NCBI GenBank assembly: GCA_014647935.1
Contig: BMQD01000027.1
Span: 1 to 62,679 of the forward strand
Direction of reading: 5' to 3'
Length of the DNA stretch: 62,679 nucleotides
DNA from: Planomonospora parontospora
GTDB taxonomy: Bacteria; Actinomycetota; Actinomycetes; Streptosporangiales; Streptosporangiaceae
The position numbers were made by a program, and so were the translations under genes. Shown piece by piece: positions 12,486 to 19,363 of this stretch; position 1 is the stretch's first letter, and every line of letters starts with the position of its first letter. Under the pieces are notes generated by a model. The model ran no database searches and was not told where the DNA came from. It saw only the letters and a list, made by a program, of their open reading frames with translations.

Positions 12486-13618
12486 GCGGGCGGATCGGCG
12501 GTCCGGCGGCGTCCGCGGGACCGGGCCCCGAGACGCCGGGGGGCCGCGCGGACGGCCACGCGTCGCCGGGGGGCCGCGCGGACGACTACAAGGAGCGGCT
12601 GCAGGCGTTCACCGGACGGGAGCTGTCCCCGCTCCGGCTCGGTCCGGACCCGGTCAACCTGCCGATGATCCGGCACTGGGTCGAGGCGATGGAGGACGGC
12701 AACCCGGTCCACCTCGACGAGGCGGCGGCCCGCGCCGCGGGCAGGCCCGGCGTCGTCGCCCCCGCCTCCATGGTCCAGGCCTGGACGATGCCGGGGTACG
12801 CCGCCAGGAGGTCGCAGCGGACAGGCGCCTACGGTGAGCTGCTCACCCTGCTGGAGGAGGGCGGATACACCTCGGTGGTGGCGACCGACTCGGAGTTCGA
12901 GTTCCACCGGGAGCTCGTCCCCGGGGACCGCGTCGGCGTCGAGGAGGTCGTCGAGTCGATCTCCCCGGAGAAGACCACCGCCCTGGGTGCGGGGCGCTTC
13001 GTGACCACGCTGAAGACCTACCGCGACGGCGGCGGCGAGGTCGTGGCCGTCCAGCGCTGGCGCATCCTGTGGTTCGACCCCGCGAGGAGACCCGGCGGAG
13101 GCCCGGACGGGGAAGGGCCCCGGGAACAGCCCGGGCAGGGCGGGAAGGAACCCGCCGAGGCTTCCGCGGGGGAACCCGGAGCCGAGGCCCGCCGGGACGG
13201 GGGACCCGGAGCGCTGCGGCCCCGGCCCGCGCTCAACCGGGACAACGCGTTCTGGTTCGAGGCCGCCCGCGGGCACCGGCTGGTGATCCAGCGCTGTACC
13301 GGGTGCAAGGCCCTCCGGCACCCGCCCGGCCCCTGCTGCCCGCGGTGCGGCTCCTTCGACTGGGACACCGCCGAGGCCTCCGGCCGCGGACACGTGTACA
13401 GCTACGTGGTCAACCACCACCCGCGCCACCCCGCCTTCGAGTTCCCGCTGGTCGTCGCCCTCGTCGAACTCGCCGAAGGCATCCGGCTCGTCACCGGCCT
13501 GACCGGCCTCGCCCCCGAGGCCGTCGAGATCGGCATGCCCGTCGTCCTCGACTGGATCGACCCCGACCCCGATCTGTCGCTCCCGGTGTTCCGGCCGGCC
13601 GGACAGGAGGAGCACTGA
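12482..13618 (+). CDS. chsH2: ChsH2-like enoyl-CoA hydratase subunit with DUF35 domain
   Basis: A 378-residue two-domain protein. Residues about 35-200 form a MaoC-like hot-dog fold (ELSPLRLGPDPVNLPMIRHW, VEEVVESISPEKTT); after a Gly/Pro/Glu-rich linker (about 200-245) comes a DUF35 domain with a zinc ribbon, CTGCKALRHPPGPCCPRCGS near residue 271, and an OB fold (GHVYSYVVNHHPRHPAFEF). In Mycobacterium and Thermomonospora, ChsH2 pairs with ChsH1 to hydrate the steroid enoyl-CoA, and its DUF35 domain docks the aldolase Ltp2. Known ChsH2 is about 310 residues; the extra length is at the N-terminus and the linker. Overlaps chsE2 and chsE1 by 4 and 1 bp. Confidence 0.92.
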   Translation: MSGRIGGPAASAGPGPETPGGRADGHASPGGRADDYKERLQAFTGRELSPLRLGPDPVNLPMIRHWVEAMEDGNPVHLDEAAARAAGRPGVVAPASMVQAWTMPGYAARRSQRTGAYGELLTLLEEGGYTSVVATDSEFEFHRELVPGDRVGVEEVVESISPEKTTALGAGRFVTTLKTYRDGGGEVVAVQRWRILWFDPARRPGGGPDGEGPREQPGQGGKEPAEASAGEPGAEARRDGGPGALRPRPALNRDNAFWFEAARGHRLVIQRCTGCKALRHPPGPCCPRCGSFDWDTAEASGRGHVYSYVVNHHPRHPAFEFPLVVALVELAEGIRLVTGLTGLAPEAVEIGMPVVLDWIDPDPDLSLPVFRPAGQEEH

Positions 13619-14982
13619 TGGACTTCACCCTCGGCGAGGAACTGGAGGCGGTCCGCGACCTGGCGCGGGAGGTCTTCACCGACCGCGCCGCCACCGAACG
13701 GGTCCGCGCCGTCGAGGGCTCCCCGGACCGGATCGACGAGGACCTCTGGACCGAGCTGGCCAAGACCGGCCTGCTCGGCGTCGCCCTGCCCGAGGAGTAC
13801 GGCGGCGCCGGGCTGGGACCGGCCGCGCTCTGCGTCCTGCTGGAGGAGCAGGGCCGCCGGGTGGCCCCCGTACCGGTCTGGCCGGCGCTCGTCGGTGCGC
13901 TCGCGGTCGCCGCGCACGGTACGGCGGAGCAGCGCCGCGACCTGCTGCCGGGGATCGCGGACGGGTCGGCGCGGCTCACCGTGGCGCTGGAGGAGTTCGG
14001 CCCGCACGACCCGCGCGCGCCGGAGTGCACGGCCCGGCCGGACGGGAGCGCGGACGGCGGCTGGCGGCTGACGGGTGTGAAGGCGGTCGTGCCCTCGCCC
14101 TCCGGGGCCGCCCACGTGCTCGTCTCCGCGACCGCCGAGACCGGGACCGGCCTGTTCCTGGTCGCCACCGGAACCGACCGGACCGGCCACGCCGACCGGA
14201 CCGGCCACGCCGGCCACGCCGACCGGACCGGCCACGCCGACCGCGCCGACCGCGCCGACCGCGCCGACCGCGCCGACCGCGCCGACCGCGCCGACCGCGC
14301 CGACCGCGCCGACCGCGCCGACCGCGCCGCCGAAGGCCCCGAAGCCGACCGGGCCGACCGGGCCGACCGGGCCGACCGGGCGGACGGTGCCGACCGTACC
14401 GGCGGGTCCGGCAGGGCCGATGGCGTCGCCTGGGAGCGGGTCGAGACCACGAGCCGGGACCTCGCCGGCAACCTGGTGCTGACCGGGGCGGCCGCGCAGG
14501 CGGTCGGCCTCCCCGGTGCGGGGGCCGTCGAGCGCACCGTCGAGCTCGCTTCGGTCGCCCTGGCCGCCCTCCAGCTGGGCGTCGCCGAGGGCGCGTTGCG
14601 GCTGGCCGCCGGCCACCTCGCCGCGCGGGAGCAGTTCGGCCGCCCGCTGGCCACGTTCCAGGCGGTCCAGCACCAGCTCGCCGACTGCTACATCGAGCTC
14701 GACGCCATGCGGGTCTGCCTCTGGCGGGCCGTCTGCGCGATCGGGGAGGAGCCCGAGGCGGCGGCCGTGCCGGTCGCGGTCGCGGAGTGGTGGGCCGCGG
14801 AGGCCGGGCTGAACGTGGTCCACCGGGTCCAGCACGTGCACGGTGGGATCGGCGTCGACGTCGACTACCCGGTGCACCGCCACTTCCTGTGGGGACGACA
14901 GATAGCCGGCACCCTGGGCGGGGCGAGCGCCGTACTGGCCCGGCTCGGCGATGCGCTGGCGGACGGGAGGGCGGCGTCGTGA
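13618..14982 (+). CDS. chsE1: Acyl-CoA dehydrogenase ChsE1-like (FadE28 type) with repeat insert
   Basis: A 454-residue acyl-CoA dehydrogenase subunit; FadE28/ChsE1 is about 340, so this one is enlarged. The N-terminal domain (MDFTLGEELEAVRDLAREVF, GVALPEEYGGAGLG) and C-terminal helical domain (EGALRLAAGHLAAREQFGRPLATFQAVQH, VHRVQHVHGGIGVDVDYPVHRHF) are complete. The middle beta-domain is interrupted at about residues 185-267 by a tract rich in Asp-Arg-Ala and Thr-Gly-His-Ala, including ten perfect 9-bp repeats (14239-14328). It should form the heteromeric dehydrogenase with ChsE2. TGATG overlap with chsH2 and GTGA overlap with chsH1 indicate tight coupling. Confidence 0.88.
   Translation: MDFTLGEELEAVRDLAREVFTDRAATERVRAVEGSPDRIDEDLWTELAKTGLLGVALPEEYGGAGLGPAALCVLLEEQGRRVAPVPVWPALVGALAVAAHGTAEQRRDLLPGIADGSARLTVALEEFGPHDPRAPECTARPDGSADGGWRLTGVKAVVPSPSGAAHVLVSATAETGTGLFLVATGTDRTGHADRTGHAGHADRTGHADRADRADRADRADRADRADRADRADRADRAAEGPEADRADRADRADRADGADRTGGSGRADGVAWERVETTSRDLAGNLVLTGAAAQAVGLPGAGAVERTVELASVALAALQLGVAEGALRLAAGHLAAREQFGRPLATFQAVQHQLADCYIELDAMRVCLWRAVCAIGEEPEAAAVPVAVAEWWAAEAGLNVVHRVQHVHGGIGVDVDYPVHRHFLWGRQIAGTLGGASAVLARLGDALADGRAAS
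14239..14328 (+). repeat. Ten perfect 9-bp tandem repeats in chsE1
   Basis: GACCGCGCC is repeated ten times without a change, encoding (Asp-Arg-Ala)10. After an 18-bp break, three perfect copies and one variant of GACCGGGCC follow (14347-14382). Degenerate Asp-Arg-Thr-Gly-His-Ala units precede it (from about 14173). Copy-number change would keep the frame. Confidence 0.97.
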
Positions 14983-15536
14983 CCCCGCCGCGCTCCAGGA
15001 CGTACGACGAGGTCGCGGTGGGCGACACGCTGGAGGAGCTGGTGATCCCGCTGACCAGGACCATGATCGTCGCGACCGCGATCGCCACCCGCGACTACCA
15101 GGACGTGCACCACGATCCCGAGCTGGCGGTCGCCCGGGGCTCGAAGGACGTCTTCATGAACATCCTGACCACCAACGGCCTGGTCGAACGGTTCGTCACC
15201 GCGTGGGCGGGGCCCGCCGCCGTCGTCACGGCCATCAGGATCCGGCTCGGCGCGCCCAACCACCCGGGCGACACCATGGTGCTGACCGGCGCCGTCACGG
15301 CCAAGGACGACGGGGACGGCCGGGTCGAGGTGGCCGTCCGCGGCGCCAACGGCCTGGGCGCCCACGTGACGGGCACCGTCGTCGTACGGCTCCCGCGCGG
15401 CGGCCGCTCCGGAGCCGGTCCCGCCGGCCGGGAGGGCGGTCCTCCGGAGAACACAGGTCCTCCGGGGGACGCCGGTCGCCCGGAGGGCGGGCTGTACGGC
15501 GGGGGACGTCGACCGGGGAAGGACGGCGCCGCATGA
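14979..15536 (+). CDS. chsH1: ChsH1-like MaoC enoyl-CoA hydratase subunit
   Basis: A 185-residue hot-dog-fold protein. The hydratase-2 signature D-x4-H is present in TRDYQDVHHDPE (Asp39, His44), the likely catalytic pair. The core (residues 1-135) matches the length of ChsH1 (about 129); the last 50 residues are a Gly/Arg/Pro-rich tail not expected in the family. With ChsH2 it hydrates the side-chain double bond made by ChsE1-ChsE2. GTG start overlapping the chsE1 stop; its own stop overlaps the ltp2 ATG. Confidence 0.9.
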   Translation: MTPPRSRTYDEVAVGDTLEELVIPLTRTMIVATAIATRDYQDVHHDPELAVARGSKDVFMNILTTNGLVERFVTAWAGPAAVVTAIRIRLGAPNHPGDTMVLTGAVTAKDDGDGRVEVAVRGANGLGAHVTGTVVVRLPRGGRSGAGPAGREGGPPENTGPPGDAGRPEGGLYGGGRRPGKDGAA

Positions 15537-16726
15537 CCCGGCGCGACCGTCCCGGACCGCTCTCCGGCGCCGCCGCGATCGCCGGCATCGGCGCCACCGA
15601 GTTCTCCAAGGACTCCGGGCGCAGCGAGCTCCGGCTGGCCTGCGAGGCGGTGCTGGCCGCCGTCGCCGACGCCGGGCTGGAACCGTCCGACGTCGACGGG
15701 CTGGTGACGTTCACCGCCGACACCAACTCCGAGATCCACGTCGCCCGCAGCACCGGCATCGGCGAGCTGCGGTTCTTCTCCCGGGTCGGTTACGGCGGCG
15801 GGGCCGCCTGCGGCACCGTCCAGCAGGCCGCGCTGGCCGTCGCCGCCGGTGTCGCCGACGTCGTCGTCTGCTACCGCGCCTTCAACGAGCGCTCCGGCGT
15901 GCGCTACGGCCTCGGCCAGGCGGACCGGCCGGCGGACACCGGCGCCGACGGCGCGGCCTACTCCTGGATCACCCCCTTCGGCCTGTCCACGCCCGCCCAG
16001 TGGGTCGCGATGTTCGCCCGCCGCTACATGCACGAGTACGGCGCCACCAGCGAGGACTTCGGCCGGGTCGCCGTGGTGGACAGGAAGCACGCGGCGGTCA
16101 ACCCGGCCGCCTGGTTCCACGGGCGGCCGATCACCCTCGCCGACCACCAGGCCTCCCGCTGGATCGCCGAGCCGCTGCGCCTGCTGGACTGCTGCCAGGA
16201 GAGCGACGGCGGCCAGGCCCTGGTCGTCGTCTCGGCCGAGCGGGCCCGCGACCTGCCGCACCCGCCCGCGGTCGTCCGCGCGGCGGCGCAGGGCTCCGGC
16301 GTGGACCAGCACATGATGACCAGCTACTACCGGCCGTCGATCACCGGCATCCCGGAGCTGGGACTGGTCGGCCGGGAGCTGTACGCGCAGAGCGGCCTGG
16401 GCCCGGACGACGTCGGCGCGGCGGTCCTGTACGACCACTTCACCCCGCTGGTGCTCCCGCAGCTGGAGGAGCTCGGCTTCTGCGCCAGGGGAGAGGCCAG
16501 GCACTTCATCGCCGACGGGCATCTGGAGCTCGGCGGGCGGCTGCCCTGCAACACCCACGGCGGCCAGCTCGGCGAAGCCTACCTGCACGGCATGAACGGC
16601 ATCGCCGAGGCCGTGCGCCTGGTCCGCGGCACCTCGGTCAACCAGCCCGCCGCGCCCGGCGACGTGATCGTCACCGCGGGCACGGGCGTGCCCACCAGCG
16701 GGCTCATCCTGGGCCCGGACAGGTGA
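15533..16726 (+). CDS. ltp2: Ltp2-like steroid side-chain retro-aldolase
   Basis: A 397-residue thiolase-fold protein of the lipid-transfer-protein group without the thiolase Cys motifs. Sequence marks: IAGIGATEFSKDSGRSELRL, GYGGGAACGTVQQAALAVAAG, CYRAFNERSGVRYG, SYYRPSITGIPE and GGQLGEAYLHGMN near residue 343 (Tyr350 is a candidate catalytic tyrosine). Ltp2 bound to the ChsH2 DUF35 domain cleaves 17-hydroxy-3-oxo-4-pregnene-20-carboxyl-CoA to androstenedione and propionyl-CoA. Last gene of the coupled operon; the order (chsE pair, chsH pair, ltp2) matches the mycobacterial locus except that chsE1 and chsH2 are interleaved. Confidence 0.92.
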   Translation: MTRRDRPGPLSGAAAIAGIGATEFSKDSGRSELRLACEAVLAAVADAGLEPSDVDGLVTFTADTNSEIHVARSTGIGELRFFSRVGYGGGAACGTVQQAALAVAAGVADVVVCYRAFNERSGVRYGLGQADRPADTGADGAAYSWITPFGLSTPAQWVAMFARRYMHEYGATSEDFGRVAVVDRKHAAVNPAAWFHGRPITLADHQASRWIAEPLRLLDCCQESDGGQALVVVSAERARDLPHPPAVVRAAAQGSGVDQHMMTSYYRPSITGIPELGLVGRELYAQSGLGPDDVGAAVLYDHFTPLVLPQLEELGFCARGEARHFIADGHLELGGRLPCNTHGGQLGEAYLHGMNGIAEAVRLVRGTSVNQPAAPGDVIVTAGTGVPTSGLILGPDR

Positions 16727-16792
16727 GCGCGGGCGCTCGCGGAGGCGTCACGGAGGCCGGGCGGACGCACGCGCGCCGCCGGCGGCCGGTGC

Positions 16793-17242
16793 TCATCCCC
16801 GCCGGTGGTGCGCGAGCAGCCGGGTGAGCAGGTCGGCCAAGGTCCGCCTCTCCTCGGCGGGAAGCGGCTCGAGCAGGTCCTCCTGCACCTTGTCGAGCGC
16901 CCGGTCCATGCGCCGCAGCTGTCCCTCACCCGCCGGGGTGAGGGTCACCAGGTTGCGCCTCCGGTCGTCCGGGTCCGGCGTCCGTTCGACGAAACCCCGC
17001 CCGGCCAGTTCGTTGACCGCCGCCACCACGTCGCTGCGGTCCATGTTGCACCGGCGGCCGAGCTCGGCCTGACTCGCCACCCCGAACTCGGCCAGCGCGG
17101 CCAGGATCCGGTAGTGGTATCCGCGCGCGCCCACCTCGCCGAAGCCGTCCGAAGCCAGCCGGTGGGCGTGCACCGCGAGCTGGGTGAGCAGCCAGCTCGG
17201 TCTGCCGGCCAGGCGTGCGGGTGTCTCCTCCACGCCAGCCAC
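16793..17242 (-). CDS. MarR-family transcriptional regulator
   Basis: A 149-residue winged-helix protein: GYHYRILAALAEFG, QAELGRRCNMDRSDVVAAVNELAGRGFVERTPDPDDRRRN (recognition helix and wing), LTPAGEGQLRRMD. The start is placed at GTG 17242 because the upstream in-frame stretch to 17302 reads through the operator array; other starts are possible. It is divergent from the epoxide hydrolase region and probably represses both sides through the inverted repeats at 17249-17310. Confidence 0.88.
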   Translation of the reverse strand: MAGVEETPARLAGRPSWLLTQLAVHAHRLASDGFGEVGARGYHYRILAALAEFGVASQAELGRRCNMDRSDVVAAVNELAGRGFVERTPDPDDRRRNLVTLTPAGEGQLRRMDRALDKVQEDLLEPLPAEERRTLADLLTRLLAHHRRG

Positions 17243-17248
17243 CCTACA

Positions 17249-17310
17249 TCGTTGGCTGGGCCAACGAATGCATATACAATTGGTGTAGCCAACGTTGGAC
17301 ATGCCAACGA
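17249..17310. promoter_or_regulatory. MarR operator array
   Basis: TCGTTGGC-TGG-GCCAACGA (17249-17267) is a perfect 8-bp inverted repeat; CCAACGTTGG (17289-17298) is a perfect 10-bp palindrome; a further GCCAACGA arm lies at 17303-17310. The repeated half-site is GTTGG(C). The array lies directly before the MarR start and covers the spacer to the rightward genes. Confidence 0.85.
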
Positions 17311-17322
17311 AAAGGGAGGGGC

Positions 17323-17490
17323 ATGTCCACGGACGCCCTGATCGCCGACCGCACCGGAATCACCGGTCCGTCCGCCCGCTCGGCGTGCCTGCGCGGCGAG
17401 CGGGCGGACGGGCGACGCCGCCACCGACCTCGTCGACCCCGACGCCGACCCGCCCGGACATGCGGGCGCCGAACGAATCCCCCGGAGTAA
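17323..17490 (+). CDS. Small ORF of unknown function or gene remnant
   Basis: A 55-codon frame with a strong ribosome binding site (GGGAGGGG, just before ATG) straight after the MarR operators. It begins [20 protein letters not shown] and becomes Arg-rich. I do not recognise it. The good start with a poor coding end suggests the 5' stub of a gene whose body was lost, or a leader for the epoxide hydrolase that starts 6 bp after its stop. Confidence 0.35.
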   Translation: MSTDALIADRTGITGPSARSACLRGERADGRRRHRPRRPRRRPARTCGRRTNPPE

Positions 17491-17495
17491 ACACC

Positions 17496-18584
17496 ATGAT
17501 CAAGCCGTTCCGCATCGACGTCCCCCAGGCCGACCTCGACGACCTGGCCGACCGGCTCTCCCGCACCCGCTGGCCCGACGAGGTCGCCGGTGCCGGGTGG
17601 GACTACGGCTTCCCGCTGGCACGGCTCAGGGAACTGGCCGAACACTGGCGCACCCGCTACGACTGGCGTGCGCAGGAGGCCGAGCTCAACGGGCTTCCGC
17701 ACTTCACCACCGAGATCGACGGCCAGAACATCCACTTCGTCCACGTCCGGTCCTCGAAACCGGACGCGCTCGCGCTGATCCTCACCCACGGCTGGCCCGG
17801 TTCGTTCCTGGAGTTCCTCGACGTGATCGAGCCGTTGTCGCGTGTCTTCCACCTGGTGATCCCGTCCATCCCGGGCTTCGGCTTCTCCGGGTCGACCCGC
17901 GAGCGCGGCTGGGACGTCGTCCGGGTCGCGAGGGCCTGGGCCGAGCTGATGCGCCGCCTCGGATACGAGCGCTACGGCGCGCAGGGCGGCGATTTCGGTT
18001 CGGGCATCTCGTTGGCGCTCGGCGCGGCGGCGCCCGAGCGGGTCGTCGGGGTGCACGTCAACTACCTGCCGACCCGGCCGGTCCCGGACGCCGGCATCGA
18101 ACTGTCCGAAACGGACCGGGCCCGGCTGGACAAGATCCGGCAGCTGATGGCGAACCGCCCACCGTACCAGGCACTGCAGGCCACGACCCCGCAGACCATC
18201 GGCTACGCGCTGACCGACTCTCCGGTCGGCCAGCTGGCCTGGATCGCCGAGCGCTTCGCGCAGTGGACGGACCCGCGTTCACCGATCAGCGACGAGCGGA
18301 TGCTCACCGGCATCTCGCTGTACTGGCTGACCGGCACCGCGGCCTCCTCGGCGCGGCTGTCCCGAGAGACCTCGCGGGGGGCGGCGCCTTGCCCGGTGCC
18401 GATCGGCGTGGCGGTGTTCGCGCACGACATCACGCAGTCGGTACGGCCGCTGGCCGAGCGGCTGTACGACATCAGGCACTGGTCGGAGTTCGACCGCGGC
18501 GGCCACTTCGCCGCGATGGAGGTGCCGGAACTGCTCGCCGAGGACGTCCGGGACTTCTTTCTCAACCACATCGAGCACGACTAG
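17496..18584 (+). CDS. Epoxide hydrolase, microsomal/JHEH type
   Basis: A 362-residue alpha/beta hydrolase with an N-terminal EHN domain ([24 protein letters not shown]). Oxyanion-hole HGWPGS (about 93-98), nucleophile Asp in [12 protein letters not shown], and catalytic His in GGHFAAME near the end are present. In the lid, the usual Tyr in the S-x-R-F/L-Y segment is Ser here (YWLTGT...SARLSRE), so one of the two epoxide-activating tyrosines seems missing. The reaction would be epoxide to vicinal diol; substrate unknown. Probably controlled by the adjacent MarR protein. Confidence 0.88.
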   Translation: MIKPFRIDVPQADLDDLADRLSRTRWPDEVAGAGWDYGFPLARLRELAEHWRTRYDWRAQEAELNGLPHFTTEIDGQNIHFVHVRSSKPDALALILTHGWPGSFLEFLDVIEPLSRVFHLVIPSIPGFGFSGSTRERGWDVVRVARAWAELMRRLGYERYGAQGGDFGSGISLALGAAAPERVVGVHVNYLPTRPVPDAGIELSETDRARLDKIRQLMANRPPYQALQATTPQTIGYALTDSPVGQLAWIAERFAQWTDPRSPISDERMLTGISLYWLTGTAASSARLSRETSRGAAPCPVPIGVAVFAHDITQSVRPLAERLYDIRHWSEFDRGGHFAAMEVPELLAEDVRDFFLNHIEHD

Positions 18585-18626
18585 TGGTTCGGTCTCCACG
18601 CTACGAGGGGAAGCTCAAACGAGCAG

Positions 18627-19292
18627 TCAGGTCGGCCGGCGGGCGAGGCGGGCCGGGCCGTAGTGGGCCGCGGGTGCGCGGCGAGCGAAGGCCCAGTAGC
18701 GGTCGCCGTACGACCAGTGCCACCACTCCGTGGGATAGTTGACCAGGTCCACGGCGGTGAGCGCGCTGGCCAGAATGGCCCGGTCCCGCGCGGGCTCCGA
18801 GCCGATGGCGGGAGAGCCGGTGTAGCAGGCGTCGTCGCACTCCTCCGGGTCCGCGTTGATCTCCGTGCCCATGGGCAGTTCCGTGCCCGAGTCGGTCATC
18901 AGGGTCAGGTCCACCGCGGCGCCGGCCACGTGCGGGGCCGTCTCGGGTGGGGCGATGTAGCGGCTGGCCTGCCGCCGCAGCCGATCCTCCGCCCAGCCGG
19001 GATGGGCCGTCCGCATCGTCTCCAGGTACTCCTCGAAATAGCGGCGCTGCACCTCCAGCGGGCGGTAGCCCTCGACGATCAGCAGCCGCAGTCCTCGGGG
19101 CAGCAGGCTCTGGGCCGCCACGAGCCGGTCGACGACGCTGCGCCGCAGGTGCGCGTAGGCGCCCTCGGCGTCCGCGAGCCGCTCGTCCAGCTGCAGGACC
19201 TTCAGGGCGCGCAGGTCCACCAGGGGCTCGCCGCACTCCCGCACGGGCACCCCGGTGATGCGCGGATCCGACATGAGGATGATCTCTGACAT
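18627..19292 (-). CDS. D-alanyl-D-alanine dipeptidase, VanX/DdpX-like (peptidase M15D)
   Basis: A 221-residue zinc peptidase. Motifs: the SxHxxGxAxD-type site as PHVAGAAVDLTL (His and Asp zinc ligands, about residue 120), Arg in VEGYRPLEVQ, and the C-terminal EWWHWSYGD (catalytic Glu, zinc-binding His). VanX enzymes hydrolyse D-Ala-D-Ala in glycopeptide resistance; related enzymes recycle D-Ala dipeptide. No vanH or vanA gene is visible, so a metabolic or wall-remodelling role is as likely as resistance. It follows the SARP gene by 71 bp in the same direction. Confidence 0.88.
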   Translation of the reverse strand: MSEIILMSDPRITGVPVRECGEPLVDLRALKVLQLDERLADAEGAYAHLRRSVVDRLVAAQSLLPRGLRLLIVEGYRPLEVQRRYFEEYLETMRTAHPGWAEDRLRRQASRYIAPPETAPHVAGAAVDLTLMTDSGTELPMGTEINADPEECDDACYTGSPAIGSEPARDRAILASALTAVDLVNYPTEWWHWSYGDRYWAFARRAPAAHYGPARLARRPT

Positions 19293-19363
19293 GTTCCAGC
19301 TTTCGTGAATCCCATCGCGTCGCCATGCCGCACCTGACGGGCGGCACAGCTTCTCGACAGCAT

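Noticed and set aside
14173-14419. The regularly repeated tract looked at first like a CRISPR or minisatellite array
   Set aside because: Units are 9 bp, contiguous, without spacers, and in frame with chsE1. There are no cas genes.
18627-19292. Glycopeptide resistance operon
   Set aside because: Only a VanX-like dipeptidase is present. No vanH, vanA, vanR or vanS-like genes are adjacent.
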